DNA of 8,212 nucleotides from an uncultured Erysipelotrichaceae bacterium (GTDB lineage: Bacteria > Bacillota_I > Bacilli_A > Erysipelotrichales > Coprobacillaceae), in the NCBI GenBank assembly GCA_910588075.1, contig CAJUOS010000068.1, positions 1 through 8,212 on the forward strand, read 5' to 3'. The notes beneath the pieces were generated by a model that searched no databases, was not told the origin of the DNA, and saw only the letters and a list, made by a program, of their open reading frames with translations. This document shows positions 1-5,850 of the stretch, piece by piece. Numbering within the stretch: the first letter of the stretch is position 1; each line of letters opens with the position of its first letter. The translations under genes and the position numbers were made by a program.

Positions 1-167
1 CTATTTGATATAAACTTCTGGTTCAAATATTGTCATCTTAACTTAATGACATTGGATTAAAAACTGTTCCTTTTCAATATATACATTATTTTTTATTAAT
101 TGAAAAAACAAATAACAATCAATCCTTTAAAACAACAAAAATATTTCAAAAAAGGATAATAATGACA

Positions 168-326
168 TCAATTTTCTTTTGTTATAAAAAAGGCAAGATT
201 CATGAAAGTGAATATACACACAATAGGTATAGCACTTTCAATTCCTTCATTTATTAACAAATAAAGGCAATATAAACAACTAGCAATTAATCCTGTATAG
301 TACGCATTTCTATATTTTCTCTCCAT
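168..326 (-). CDS. candidate 52-aa two-helix membrane protein
   Basis: The reading frame runs from ATG to TGA and encodes 52 residues. It starts with a basic segment (MERKYR), followed by a hydrophobic stretch at about residues 8-26, a short acidic loop (NEGIE, 26-30), a second hydrophobic stretch at about 31-48, and TKEN at the end. The charge pattern fits a two-helix inner-membrane hairpin with both ends in the cytoplasm. The ribosome-binding site is weak (AGGG about 9-10 bases before ATG). A TATAAT on the minus strand at 375-370 could be a -10 box, giving a leader of about 37 bases that contains a CTTTC/GAAAG hairpin. No family was recognised, so no function is offered. The membrane-like composition favours a real gene, but the AT-rich sequence and weak start signal leave it uncertain. 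Confidence 0.4.
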   Translation of the reverse strand: MERKYRNAYYTGLIASCLYCLYLLINEGIESAIPIVCIFTFMNLAFFITKEN

Positions 327-508
327 AATCTAATACCCTGTTCTTTCTTTAAGAAAGTGTTTTTATTTAATTATATTTTAACATATTAAATCATTAATAA
401 ATATATTATGTGTATAAAATACTTTTTTTTGTATGAAAAACACGAATACATCAAAAAAGATTCTTTTAAATTTTCAACTAAAGTCACTAAAATTCAATAT
501 TCTTTTTA

Positions 509-537
509 TATACAATAAATAAAATCAAAGGTATAAT
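509..537 (+). promoter_or_regulatory. SigA-type promoter of ispG
   Basis: A perfect -10 box, TATAAT, lies at 532-537. TATACA at 509-514 (4 of 6 matches to TTGACA) sits 17 bases upstream as the -35 box. Transcription would begin near 544, leaving a leader of about 19 bases that contains the SD AGAGAGG just before the ispG ATG. Confidence 0.65.
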
Positions 538-562
538 ATAAACAGAAAAGAGAGGTTATTTT

Positions 563-1627
563 ATGTTAAGAAATCAAACAAGATCATTTCAAGTAGGTCA
601 TTTAACATTAGGTGGTAATAATCACGTAATAATTCAATCTATGTGTAACACAAAAACAAAAAATATTGAAGAAACAGTTAAACAAATTTTAAGATTAGAA
701 GAAGCTGGATGTGAATTAATTAGAGTGGCTATTTTTGATCAAGAAGATGCTTTAGCTATTTCTACTATCAAGAAAAGAATTCATATTCCTATTGTAGCTG
801 ATATTCATTTTGATTATAAACTAGCATTAGCTGTTATTGAAAATGGTATTGATAAGATTAGAATTAATCCTGGTAATATTGGTTCTATTGAAAAGGTAAA
901 AGCAGTTGTTGAGGCTTGTAAAGAAAAACATATTCCTATTCGTATAGGTGTAAATAGTGGTTCTATTGAAAAAGATATTCTTGAAAAATATGGAAAACCA
1001 ACTGCTCAAGGAATGATTGAAAGCGCAAAAAAACATATTGATATTTTAGAGTCTCTTGACTTTCATGATTATGCTATTTCTTTAAAATCATCAAATACAT
1101 TACTTACAATTGAAGCTTATCAACTTGCTAGTCGAACTTTTGATTGTCCATTACATATTGGTGTTACTGAAGCAGGAACTGCTCTTGGTGGAACTATCAA
1201 ATCAAGTTTAGGTATTGGAACTTTATTATATCAAGGTATTGGAAATACAATTCGTGTATCTTTAAGTGATGATCCTGTTGAAGAAATTAAAGTAGCTAAA
1301 ACTTTATTAAAAGAATTAAATTTAATTAATAATGTACCAACTCTTGTTTCATGTCCAACTTGTGGAAGAATTCAATATGATCTTATTCCGATTGCGAATG
1401 AAATTGAAGATTTCTTAAATACAATACACAAAGATATAACTGTTGCTGTGATGGGTTGTGCAGTAAATGGACCTGGTGAAGCTAAACATGCTGATATTGC
1501 TATTGCAGGTGGAGTCAAAGAAGGTTTATTAATTAAAAAAGGTGAGATTATTAGAAAAGTCAAACAAGAAGACATGGTAAAAGTTTTAAAAGAAGAAATT
1601 ATAGCTATGACGAACTCTAAACATTAG
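563..1627 (+). CDS. ispG: 4-hydroxy-3-methylbut-2-enyl diphosphate synthase (IspG/GcpE)
   Basis: This cytoplasmic [4Fe-4S] enzyme carries out the seventh step of the MEP isoprenoid pathway, the reductive ring opening of MEcPP to HMBPP. The 354-aa length fits the compact bacterial two-domain form. The N-terminal TIM-barrel part (about 1-255) carries IVADIHFDYK (77-86), INPGN (101-105) and GVNSGS (129-134). The C-terminal cluster domain carries CPTC (C264, C267) and MGCAVNGPGE (C299, E306). These are the three expected iron-sulfur cysteines and the conserved glutamate. The start is fixed by AGAGAGG upstream of ATG 563. The gene appears monocistronic, with its own promoter and a terminator whose stem includes the stop codon. 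Its product feeds IspH, encoded at the other end of this window. Confidence 0.97.
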   Translation: MLRNQTRSFQVGHLTLGGNNHVIIQSMCNTKTKNIEETVKQILRLEEAGCELIRVAIFDQEDALAISTIKKRIHIPIVADIHFDYKLALAVIENGIDKIRINPGNIGSIEKVKAVVEACKEKHIPIRIGVNSGSIEKDILEKYGKPTAQGMIESAKKHIDILESLDFHDYAISLKSSNTLLTIEAYQLASRTFDCPLHIGVTEAGTALGGTIKSSLGIGTLLYQGIGNTIRVSLSDDPVEEIKVAKTLLKELNLINNVPTLVSCPTCGRIQYDLIPIANEIEDFLNTIHKDITVAVMGCAVNGPGEAKHADIAIAGGVKEGLLIKKGEIIRKVKQEDMVKVLKEEIIAMTNSKH

Positions 1628-1637
1628 AGTTCTTTTT
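1612..1637 (+). terminator. intrinsic terminator of ispG
   Basis: A perfect 9-bp stem, GAACTCTAA/TTAGAGTTC (1612-1620 and 1624-1632), with a 3-base loop is followed by TTTTT. The ispG TAG stop (1625-1627) lies inside the right arm. The stem is identical to that of the terminator at 3127-3157. Confidence 0.8.
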
Positions 1638-1651
1638 GCTTGGCTTTTTCA

Positions 1652-1680
1652 TTTATATCATTCAAAATCTATGATATAAT
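1652..1680 (+). promoter_or_regulatory. promoter of the EIIB-ROK fusion gene
   Basis: TATAAT at 1675-1680 is preceded by TGA, giving an extended -10 (TG at 1672-1673). TTTATA at 1652-1657 lies 17 bases upstream and matches 4 of 6 bases of TTGACA. Transcription would start near 1687, about 23 bases before the chosen ATG. The promoter is downstream of the ispG terminator, so the fusion gene is an independent unit. Confidence 0.65.
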
Positions 1681-1709
1681 TTTCTTAAATAATGAAAGGA
1701 GATAATTTA

Positions 1710-3128
1710 ATGAACCAACAAGAAAGTGTTTTTCATTTTGATTTTAAAGCTTGGATTTTAGAGCATAGTACTAATGATTATAATATAAAATTAGAAAATG
1801 ATGATCATATTCAATTATTGACTGAATATGGTGAAGCATCTATTCAATTCACTCAAATAGAAGAAGGAACAATTGTTGAATTTTCTATTATTTCCAAAAA
1901 AGATGAGTCTGTTAAGTTTTACTTACACTTTGAGTTAAATGATGAAAATCATGCAAAACAGTTATATGATGAAATGATAGAAACACTTCTCAATTTAAAA
2001 AATGAAAAGACATTAAAAGTCTTATTATCTTGTAGTGCAGGCTTGACAACATCTATGTTCGCTGAAGAATTAAATTCAATGGCTGAAATGCTAGGATTAG
2101 ATTATCATTTTCATGCTATCTCATATCTTAGTATATATGAAGAAGTTGATCAATATGATGTTATTTTAATTGCTCCACAAATTGGCTATATGCTTAATCG
2201 TTTAAAAGAAAGTTTACCAGAAAAACTTGTTTTGCAAATTCCTACTGCTACCTTTGCTTCATATGATGCTTTATCTGCTATTCAATTTGTTCAAAATGAA
2301 TTAAATGTTTTTTATACACATAAAAAAGAACAAAAAATAAAAGAATCATCTCATTGTATTGAATATAAAAAGCGTATTTTATCAATTGTTATTTCATTAA
2401 ATAAAGCTCAAGCTAAAATATTTTATCGATTAAAAGAAAAATGTGAAGTGATTGATAGTCATCTTATTATTAAACCTTCTATGAATATTTACGATTTATA
2501 CGATATTATTGATACAATATTATTAAAATATTCTTATGTTGATATTATAGGTATAGCAACTCCTGGTATTATAAGTGATGATAATCAACTTAAAAACTTA
2601 ACTTATAAAGAAGAAGCTTTTAATATTAAAGAAGAATTTGAAAAAAAATATCATATTGATGTTGTGATTTGTAATAATGCTAATGCTGCAGCTATTGGCT
2701 TTTCTTTAGAACACCCTGAATATGAAAATATTATTTATCATTCTCAACAATTTGGTTTTGGTGTTGGTGGACAAGGAATTATTGTTAATAAAAAACTTAT
2801 TTTAGGAAAAAATGGGGTTGCTGGTGAGTTAAAATATTTCATTCATCGTATGCAATTTTCTGATAATTTACATAAATTAGTTTTAACAGAACAAGGAGCA
2901 TTAGAAGTTGTTACAAAGTCTATTTTACCTGCTATTTGTACAATGGGTCCAGAAGCTGTTGCAATCTGTTCTCCAATGACACCAAACATGGAAGAAATAA
3001 AAAGTAAGTTAAATTCCTTTATTCCTGAAGAATTTCTACCAAAGTTTTATTATATTAAAGATGCTAGTTCTTATATGTTGGATGGGACAACTCAATTATG
3101 TGTTAATTATCTTGATAAAAAATCATGA
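1710..3128 (+). CDS. PTS EIIB-like domain fused to a degenerate ROK (ASKHA) sugar-kinase fold
   Basis: This 472-aa protein has three parts. Residues 1 to about 95 form an unrecognised, apparently beta-rich region. Residues about 101-205 resemble a lactose/cellobiose-type EIIB: KVLLSC followed by SAGLTTSMFAEEL matches the P-loop around the phosphorylated cysteine, here C108. Residues about 222-470 resemble a ROK-family kinase fold, with GIATPGII (281-288), NNANAAAIGF (322-331) and a glycine-rich GFGVGGQGII (349-358) followed by NGVAGE (368-373). The kinase parts look inactive. The DxGGT phosphate loop is absent near 224-236, NDAN has become NNAN (catalytic Asp to Asn323), the GEIGH histidine is Tyr376, and the CxCGxxGCxE zinc motif is reduced to GALE (396-399). 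No DNA-binding helix-turn-helix or membrane segment is apparent. ATG 1710 is preferred over an in-frame ATG at 1692 because AAAGGAG (1695-1701) lies correctly before it and overlaps the earlier ATG. A PTS-linked sensing role is inference. Confidence 0.8.
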   Translation: MNQQESVFHFDFKAWILEHSTNDYNIKLENDDHIQLLTEYGEASIQFTQIEEGTIVEFSIISKKDESVKFYLHFELNDENHAKQLYDEMIETLLNLKNEKTLKVLLSCSAGLTTSMFAEELNSMAEMLGLDYHFHAISYLSIYEEVDQYDVILIAPQIGYMLNRLKESLPEKLVLQIPTATFASYDALSAIQFVQNELNVFYTHKKEQKIKESSHCIEYKKRILSIVISLNKAQAKIFYRLKEKCEVIDSHLIIKPSMNIYDLYDIIDTILLKYSYVDIIGIATPGIISDDNQLKNLTYKEEAFNIKEEFEKKYHIDVVICNNANAAAIGFSLEHPEYENIIYHSQQFGFGVGGQGIIVNKKLILGKNGVAGELKYFIHRMQFSDNLHKLVLTEQGALEVVTKSILPAICTMGPEAVAICSPMTPNMEEIKSKLNSFIPEEFLPKFYYIKDASSYMLDGTTQLCVNYLDKKS

Positions 3129-3157
3129 ACTCTAAATGATTAGAGTTCTATTTTTTT
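3127..3157 (+). terminator. intrinsic terminator of the EIIB-ROK gene
   Basis: A 9-bp stem, GAACTCTAA/TTAGAGTTC (3127-3135 and 3140-3148), with loop ATGA is followed, after TA, by seven T residues. The left arm overlaps the TGA stop. Both arms are identical in sequence to those of the ispG terminator. Confidence 0.85.
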
Positions 3158-3167
3158 GTTTTCAACA

Positions 3168-3186
3168 TATAATATTTTAAAGGAGG
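3168..3186 (+). promoter_or_regulatory. -10 box and ribosome-binding site of the 84-aa gene
   Basis: TATAAT lies at 3168-3173 with no convincing -35 box at the expected spacing. It is followed closely by a full SD, AAAGGAGG (3179-3186), six bases before ATG 3193. Transcription from this -10 would start near 3180, so the message would begin essentially at the SD. Confidence 0.45.
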
Positions 3187-3192
3187 AAATGG

Positions 3193-3447
3193 ATGACTAA
3201 ACGTGAATATATAGCCAAATTAGAAATAGATGAATTTATAATACTTCTTAAAGAGTTTGATATAGAAATTGATGAACATTTAAAATATAAAATTTTTCAA
3301 ATGATTAAAAATAATTCTTATGCTATAGTAAACGATCAATATCAATTCATTATAGAAAATAGTATAAAAAAATTGACAAGTGATTATACTTGTCAAAAAA
3401 TAATTTCTTTAATTAATCATTATTTTAAACCATTATTAAAGATTTGA
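3193..3447 (+). CDS. small hypothetical protein (84 aa) converging on nfo
   Basis: The function is not recognised. The frame encodes 84 residues, rich in Ile, Lys, Glu and Asp, with no signal peptide or membrane segment. It looks mostly helical: a KLEIDEFIILLKEF segment near residues 9-22 and a C-terminal IISLINHYF (70-78). The case for a real gene is an excellent SD (AAAGGAGG, 6-base spacing), a nearby TATAAT and an independent position after a terminator. Two features are odd. Its last 28 bases overlap the 3' end of nfo on the other strand, and codons 60-68 coincide with the minus-strand terminator of the cshB-nfo unit. That constraint could mean the frame is partly accidental, or that the genes are packed tail to tail. 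Confidence 0.6.
   Translation: MTKREYIAKLEIDEFIILLKEFDIEIDEHLKYKIFQMIKNNSYAIVNDQYQFIIENSIKKLTSDYTCQKIISLINHYFKPLLKI
3366..3396 (-). terminator. intrinsic terminator of the cshB-nfo operon
   Basis: Read on the minus strand, a perfect 9-bp stem TTGACAAGT/ACTTGTCAA (3396-3388 and 3381-3373) with a 6-base loop is followed by seven T residues (complement of the A-run at 3366-3372). It lies about 24 bases past the nfo stop, inside the coding sequence of the converging 84-aa gene. On the plus strand the stem is followed by A residues, so it should act only on the minus-strand transcript. Confidence 0.85.
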
Positions 3448-4283
3448 GTTTTAAACATTTCTATTTCTTCTTTATATGGTGCATTTCCATCAATATAAGG
3501 TGTTTCTAATATTTTAGGAACATCTTTTAATTTTGGATGATGAACAATTGTATTTAATATATCAAAACCAATATATCCATATCCAATATTTTCATGTCGA
3601 TCCTTATGTGCTCCTCTTGCATTTTTAGAATCATTGACATGAACAACTAAAATACGTTCAATCCCTATTTTTTCATCAAATTCCTTTAAAAGATGATCAA
3701 ATTGTGCTAAATCATATCCTGCATCATTCATATGGCAAGTATCTATACAAACACCTAACAAATCACTATACTCAACATTGTTGATAATATATTGAATCTG
3801 ATCAAAGTCTCTACCTAGCTCGCTTCCTTTTCCTGCCATTGTTTCAAGAGCAATTTTTACTTTTTGATGAGGAGTTAAAACCATATTTAATCCTTTAACA
3901 ATTTGATTTAAACCAGCCTCATCGCCTGCTTTAACATGTGAACCAGGATGCAAAACAAGTCTTGATATGCCAATTGCTTCACATCTTTCAATTTCCTGCT
4001 TTAAAAAACTAACAGCCAATTCAAATGTTTCTGGTTTTAATGTATTTGCTAAATTAATAATATAAGGAGCATGAACAACTACATCTTCAATATCAATATG
4101 ATTTTCTTTCATTAGCTCTTTAGCTTCATCAATTCTTAATTGATGAATTGGTTTTCTTGCAGTATTTTGAGGAGCACCTGTATAAAACATAAAAGTAGTT
4201 GCTCCATATGAAAGAGCTTCTTTGACAGATCCTAACATCATTTCTTTACCATTCATGGATACATGACTACCAATCTTTAGCAT
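3420..4283 (-). CDS. nfo: endonuclease IV (AP endonuclease, Nfo)
   Basis: This zinc-dependent AP endonuclease cuts the DNA backbone 5' to abasic sites in base-excision repair. The 287-aa length is typical. All nine expected metal ligands can be placed by motif: H71 (HAPYIINLA), H112 (LHPGSH), E147 (LETMAGKG), D181 and H184 (IDTCH), H215 (HVNDSK), D228 and H230 (KDRHENIGYG) and E260 (ILETP). N-terminal GSHVSM (5-10) is also characteristic. The start is ATG 4283, because GGGAGG precedes it at a suitable distance and the recognisable domain begins there; an upstream in-frame ATG at 4331 would read through the end of cshB. One base separates it from the cshB stop, and its SD lies within the last cshB codons, so translation is probably coupled. 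The same cshB-nfo order is found in Bacillus subtilis (yqfR-yqfS). Confidence 0.96.
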   Translation of the reverse strand: MLKIGSHVSMNGKEMMLGSVKEALSYGATTFMFYTGAPQNTARKPIHQLRIDEAKELMKENHIDIEDVVVHAPYIINLANTLKPETFELAVSFLKQEIERCEAIGISRLVLHPGSHVKAGDEAGLNQIVKGLNMVLTPHQKVKIALETMAGKGSELGRDFDQIQYIINNVEYSDLLGVCIDTCHMNDAGYDLAQFDHLLKEFDEKIGIERILVVHVNDSKNARGAHKDRHENIGYGYIGFDILNTIVHHPKLKDVPKILETPYIDGNAPYKEEIEMFKTQIFNNGLK

Positions 4284-4284
4284 C

Positions 4285-5655
4285 TTATTCAGCCTCCCTT
4301 TCTCGTTTTTCTCTTTGTGCTTGTTTAGCACGTTCTTTCTTTTGACGTTTAATATCTTGTTGTATCATTGCACGTTTCTCTTTACGAACCAATTGTTCTA
4401 TTTCTCTTTTTCTTTTTTTCTTATAACCTGGTTTTACTTTTTTAGGTTTTCTTACAATTGAAGAAATCTTTTTTTCTAAATCAGTTTGATGTTTAACTCT
4501 TGATTTACGTTTTTCTCTATCTTTAGAATCAATAAATTGATTACCTTTCAATTCCTTCATTTCAAAAGTAATACCTTTTTTCTCCAAAGCATGAACAATA
4601 CTTTCATTACTTGTATCATACATACTATAACATTCTCCTGTATACTTTCCTCGACCACATCGTCCACTTCGATGAATATAAAAATCTAATTCTGAAGGAA
4701 ATTCCATATTAATAATATGGCTTGCTCCATCTATATCTATCCCTCTTGCTGCAATATCTGTTGCTACAATATATTGATATTCCATACTCTTAATACGACG
4801 CATCATTTGACGTCTTTCTCTTGGTTCTAAATCTCCATGAATTTCTCCTACTTTATATCCATCTTCTCTTAATTGATGAGTTAAAGCAGCAGCTTCTTTT
4901 CTCTTATTACAAAAAATAATACATATATAAGGATCTATAATACTCATGATTTCCTTTAATACAACATAACGATCTCTATGTTTAGTTGGAACTAAGTAAT
5001 GAGATACATTACGTGATGATGTTAATTTCTCATCTATTTCTATGATTTTAGGAGTATGCATATACTTTTGTAAAAAAGGTCTTAATGTTTGTGGTATTGT
5101 TGCTGAAAAAACCATCATTTGTAAATGATCTTTCATCTTCCCTAAAATAGCATCTAAATCTTCTAAATAACCAAATTCCAAAGTCATATCAGCTTCATCA
5201 ATGACAAAAATATCAGCAGTTGTAATTTTTAATGCTTGTTCATTTAAAGATAAATCTTTTATTCTACCAGGTGTCCCAATAACAATATGAGGTTGAATAG
5301 ATAATTTATCAATAGCCTTTTGTTTATCACTTCCACCAATTATCAATGAAACTCTTAATTCTGAATTGTTTTTCATAAATAACTTTGCGTTTTCGTAAAT
5401 TTGTGATGCTAATTCTCTTGTAGGTGCAGTAATAACAGCTTGCACACAATCCTCATCAACATCTATCATATCTACAATAGGAATAAGAAATGCATGCGTT
5501 TTTCCTGTACCAGTTTGAGAGATTCCAATAACATCTCTATGTTTATAAACTAATGGAATAATTTGTTTTTGTATTTGTGTAGGTGATTGAAAATTCATTT
5601 CTGATATTGTCTTTTTAACAAAAGTTTGAAATTGATAACTTTCAAATAATTTCAT
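4285..5655 (-). CDS. cshB: DEAD-box ATP-dependent RNA helicase, CshB-like
   Basis: This cytoplasmic RNA helicase of 456 aa shows every core motif: Q motif PTQIQ (25-29), Walker A SQTGTGKT (46-53), PTREL (78-82), GG (107-108), TPGR (128-131), DEAD (153-156), SAT (184-186), TDIAARGIDI (299-308) and HRSGRCGR (328-335). The core ends near residue 370. A strongly basic, Lys/Arg-rich tail (about 379-456) should bind RNA. The assignment to CshB (B. subtilis YqfR, cold-adaptation and ribosome-biogenesis helicase) rests on the length, the basic tail and the adjacent nfo. ATG 5655 is chosen because AAAGGAGG (5670-5663) lies 7 bases upstream; an in-frame TTG at 5673 overlaps that SD and lacks its own. 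It is the first gene of a two-gene unit with nfo and is divergent from the PfkB gene. Confidence 0.92.
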   Translation of the reverse strand: MKLFESYQFQTFVKKTISEMNFQSPTQIQKQIIPLVYKHRDVIGISQTGTGKTHAFLIPIVDMIDVDEDCVQAVITAPTRELASQIYENAKLFMKNNSELRVSLIIGGSDKQKAIDKLSIQPHIVIGTPGRIKDLSLNEQALKITTADIFVIDEADMTLEFGYLEDLDAILGKMKDHLQMMVFSATIPQTLRPFLQKYMHTPKIIEIDEKLTSSRNVSHYLVPTKHRDRYVVLKEIMSIIDPYICIIFCNKRKEAAALTHQLREDGYKVGEIHGDLEPRERRQMMRRIKSMEYQYIVATDIAARGIDIDGASHIINMEFPSELDFYIHRSGRCGRGKYTGECYSMYDTSNESIVHALEKKGITFEMKELKGNQFIDSKDREKRKSRVKHQTDLEKKISSIVRKPKKVKPGYKKKRKREIEQLVRKEKRAMIQQDIKRQKKERAKQAQREKREREAE

Positions 5656-5681
5656 TATAATGCCTCCTTTCAAGCCACTTG

Positions 5682-5711
5682 ATTATACACTAAAAATCTT
5701 AAAAATGCAAA
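5682..5711 (-). promoter_or_regulatory. putative promoter of cshB-nfo
   Basis: On the minus strand a TATAAT (complement of ATTATA at 5682-5687) lies 18 bases downstream of TTTGCA (complement of 5706-5711, 4 of 6 matches to TTGACA). Transcription would start near 5675, giving a leader of about 20 bases with AAAGGAGG. A second TATAAT-like site at 5742-5737 has no good -35. Confidence 0.5.
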
Positions 5712-5818
5712 AAAAGACTTTTATATACTTTTCTATATTATACCAAAATAATGAATCTTTAGATAATAAAGATTGATATCATAAATATTAAAAATTAAAA
5801 CCACTTTATTTTTTATCA

Positions 5819-5827
5819 TGTTATAAT
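5819..5827 (+). promoter_or_regulatory. extended -10 promoter of the PfkB-family kinase gene
   Basis: TG at 5819-5820, one base, then TATAAT at 5822-5827 form an extended -10. The sequence at the -35 position is poor, as is tolerated with an extended -10. The start of transcription would be near 5834, about 17 bases before ATG 5851, with GAAAGAAG as the SD. Confidence 0.5.
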
Positions 5828-5850
5828 AATATCGAAAGAAGATGATTATT

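Larger units (their letters stand above)
1..562. other. AT-rich intergenic region upstream of ispG
   Basis: This stretch has no long open reading frame. It holds one candidate 52-codon minus-strand gene (168-326), the ispG promoter at its right end, and long A/T runs. A 6-bp inverted repeat, TGTCAT/ATGACA (31-36 and 46-51), and a small hairpin, CTTTC/GAAAG (343-347 and 353-357), are present. Neither is strong enough to assign. No tRNA, riboswitch or repeat array was recognised. The gene to the left of the window cannot be seen. Confidence 0.6.

Noticed and set aside
31..51. Inverted repeat TGTCAT/ATGACA as an operator
   Set aside because: Only 6 bp in very AT-rich DNA, with no promoter or gene clearly linked to it.
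162..257. Plus-strand frame of 31 aa with an AAAGGA-like SD
   Set aside because: It is very short and opposite the more protein-like 52-aa minus-strand frame; its composition suggests chance.
343..364. CTTTC/GAAAG hairpin followed by TGTTTTT as a plus-strand terminator
   Set aside because: The stem is only 5 bp and no plus-strand gene lies upstream of it in the window.
827..1036. Minus-strand frame of 69 aa inside ispG
   Set aside because: It is antisense to a clearly recognised enzyme gene, is low in complexity (Phe/Asn/Ile-rich) and has no ribosome-binding site.
1372..1575. Minus-strand frame of 67 aa inside ispG
   Set aside because: It is antisense to the IspG cluster domain, so its open frame is explained by the coding constraint on the other strand.
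4284..4331. Upstream ATG start for nfo adding 16 residues
   Set aside because: The extra residues read the end of cshB in another frame and precede the conserved N-terminus; GGGAGG sits correctly before ATG 4283.
5656..5673. Upstream TTG start for cshB
   Set aside because: The TTG overlaps the AAAGGAGG that serves ATG 5655 and has no SD of its own.
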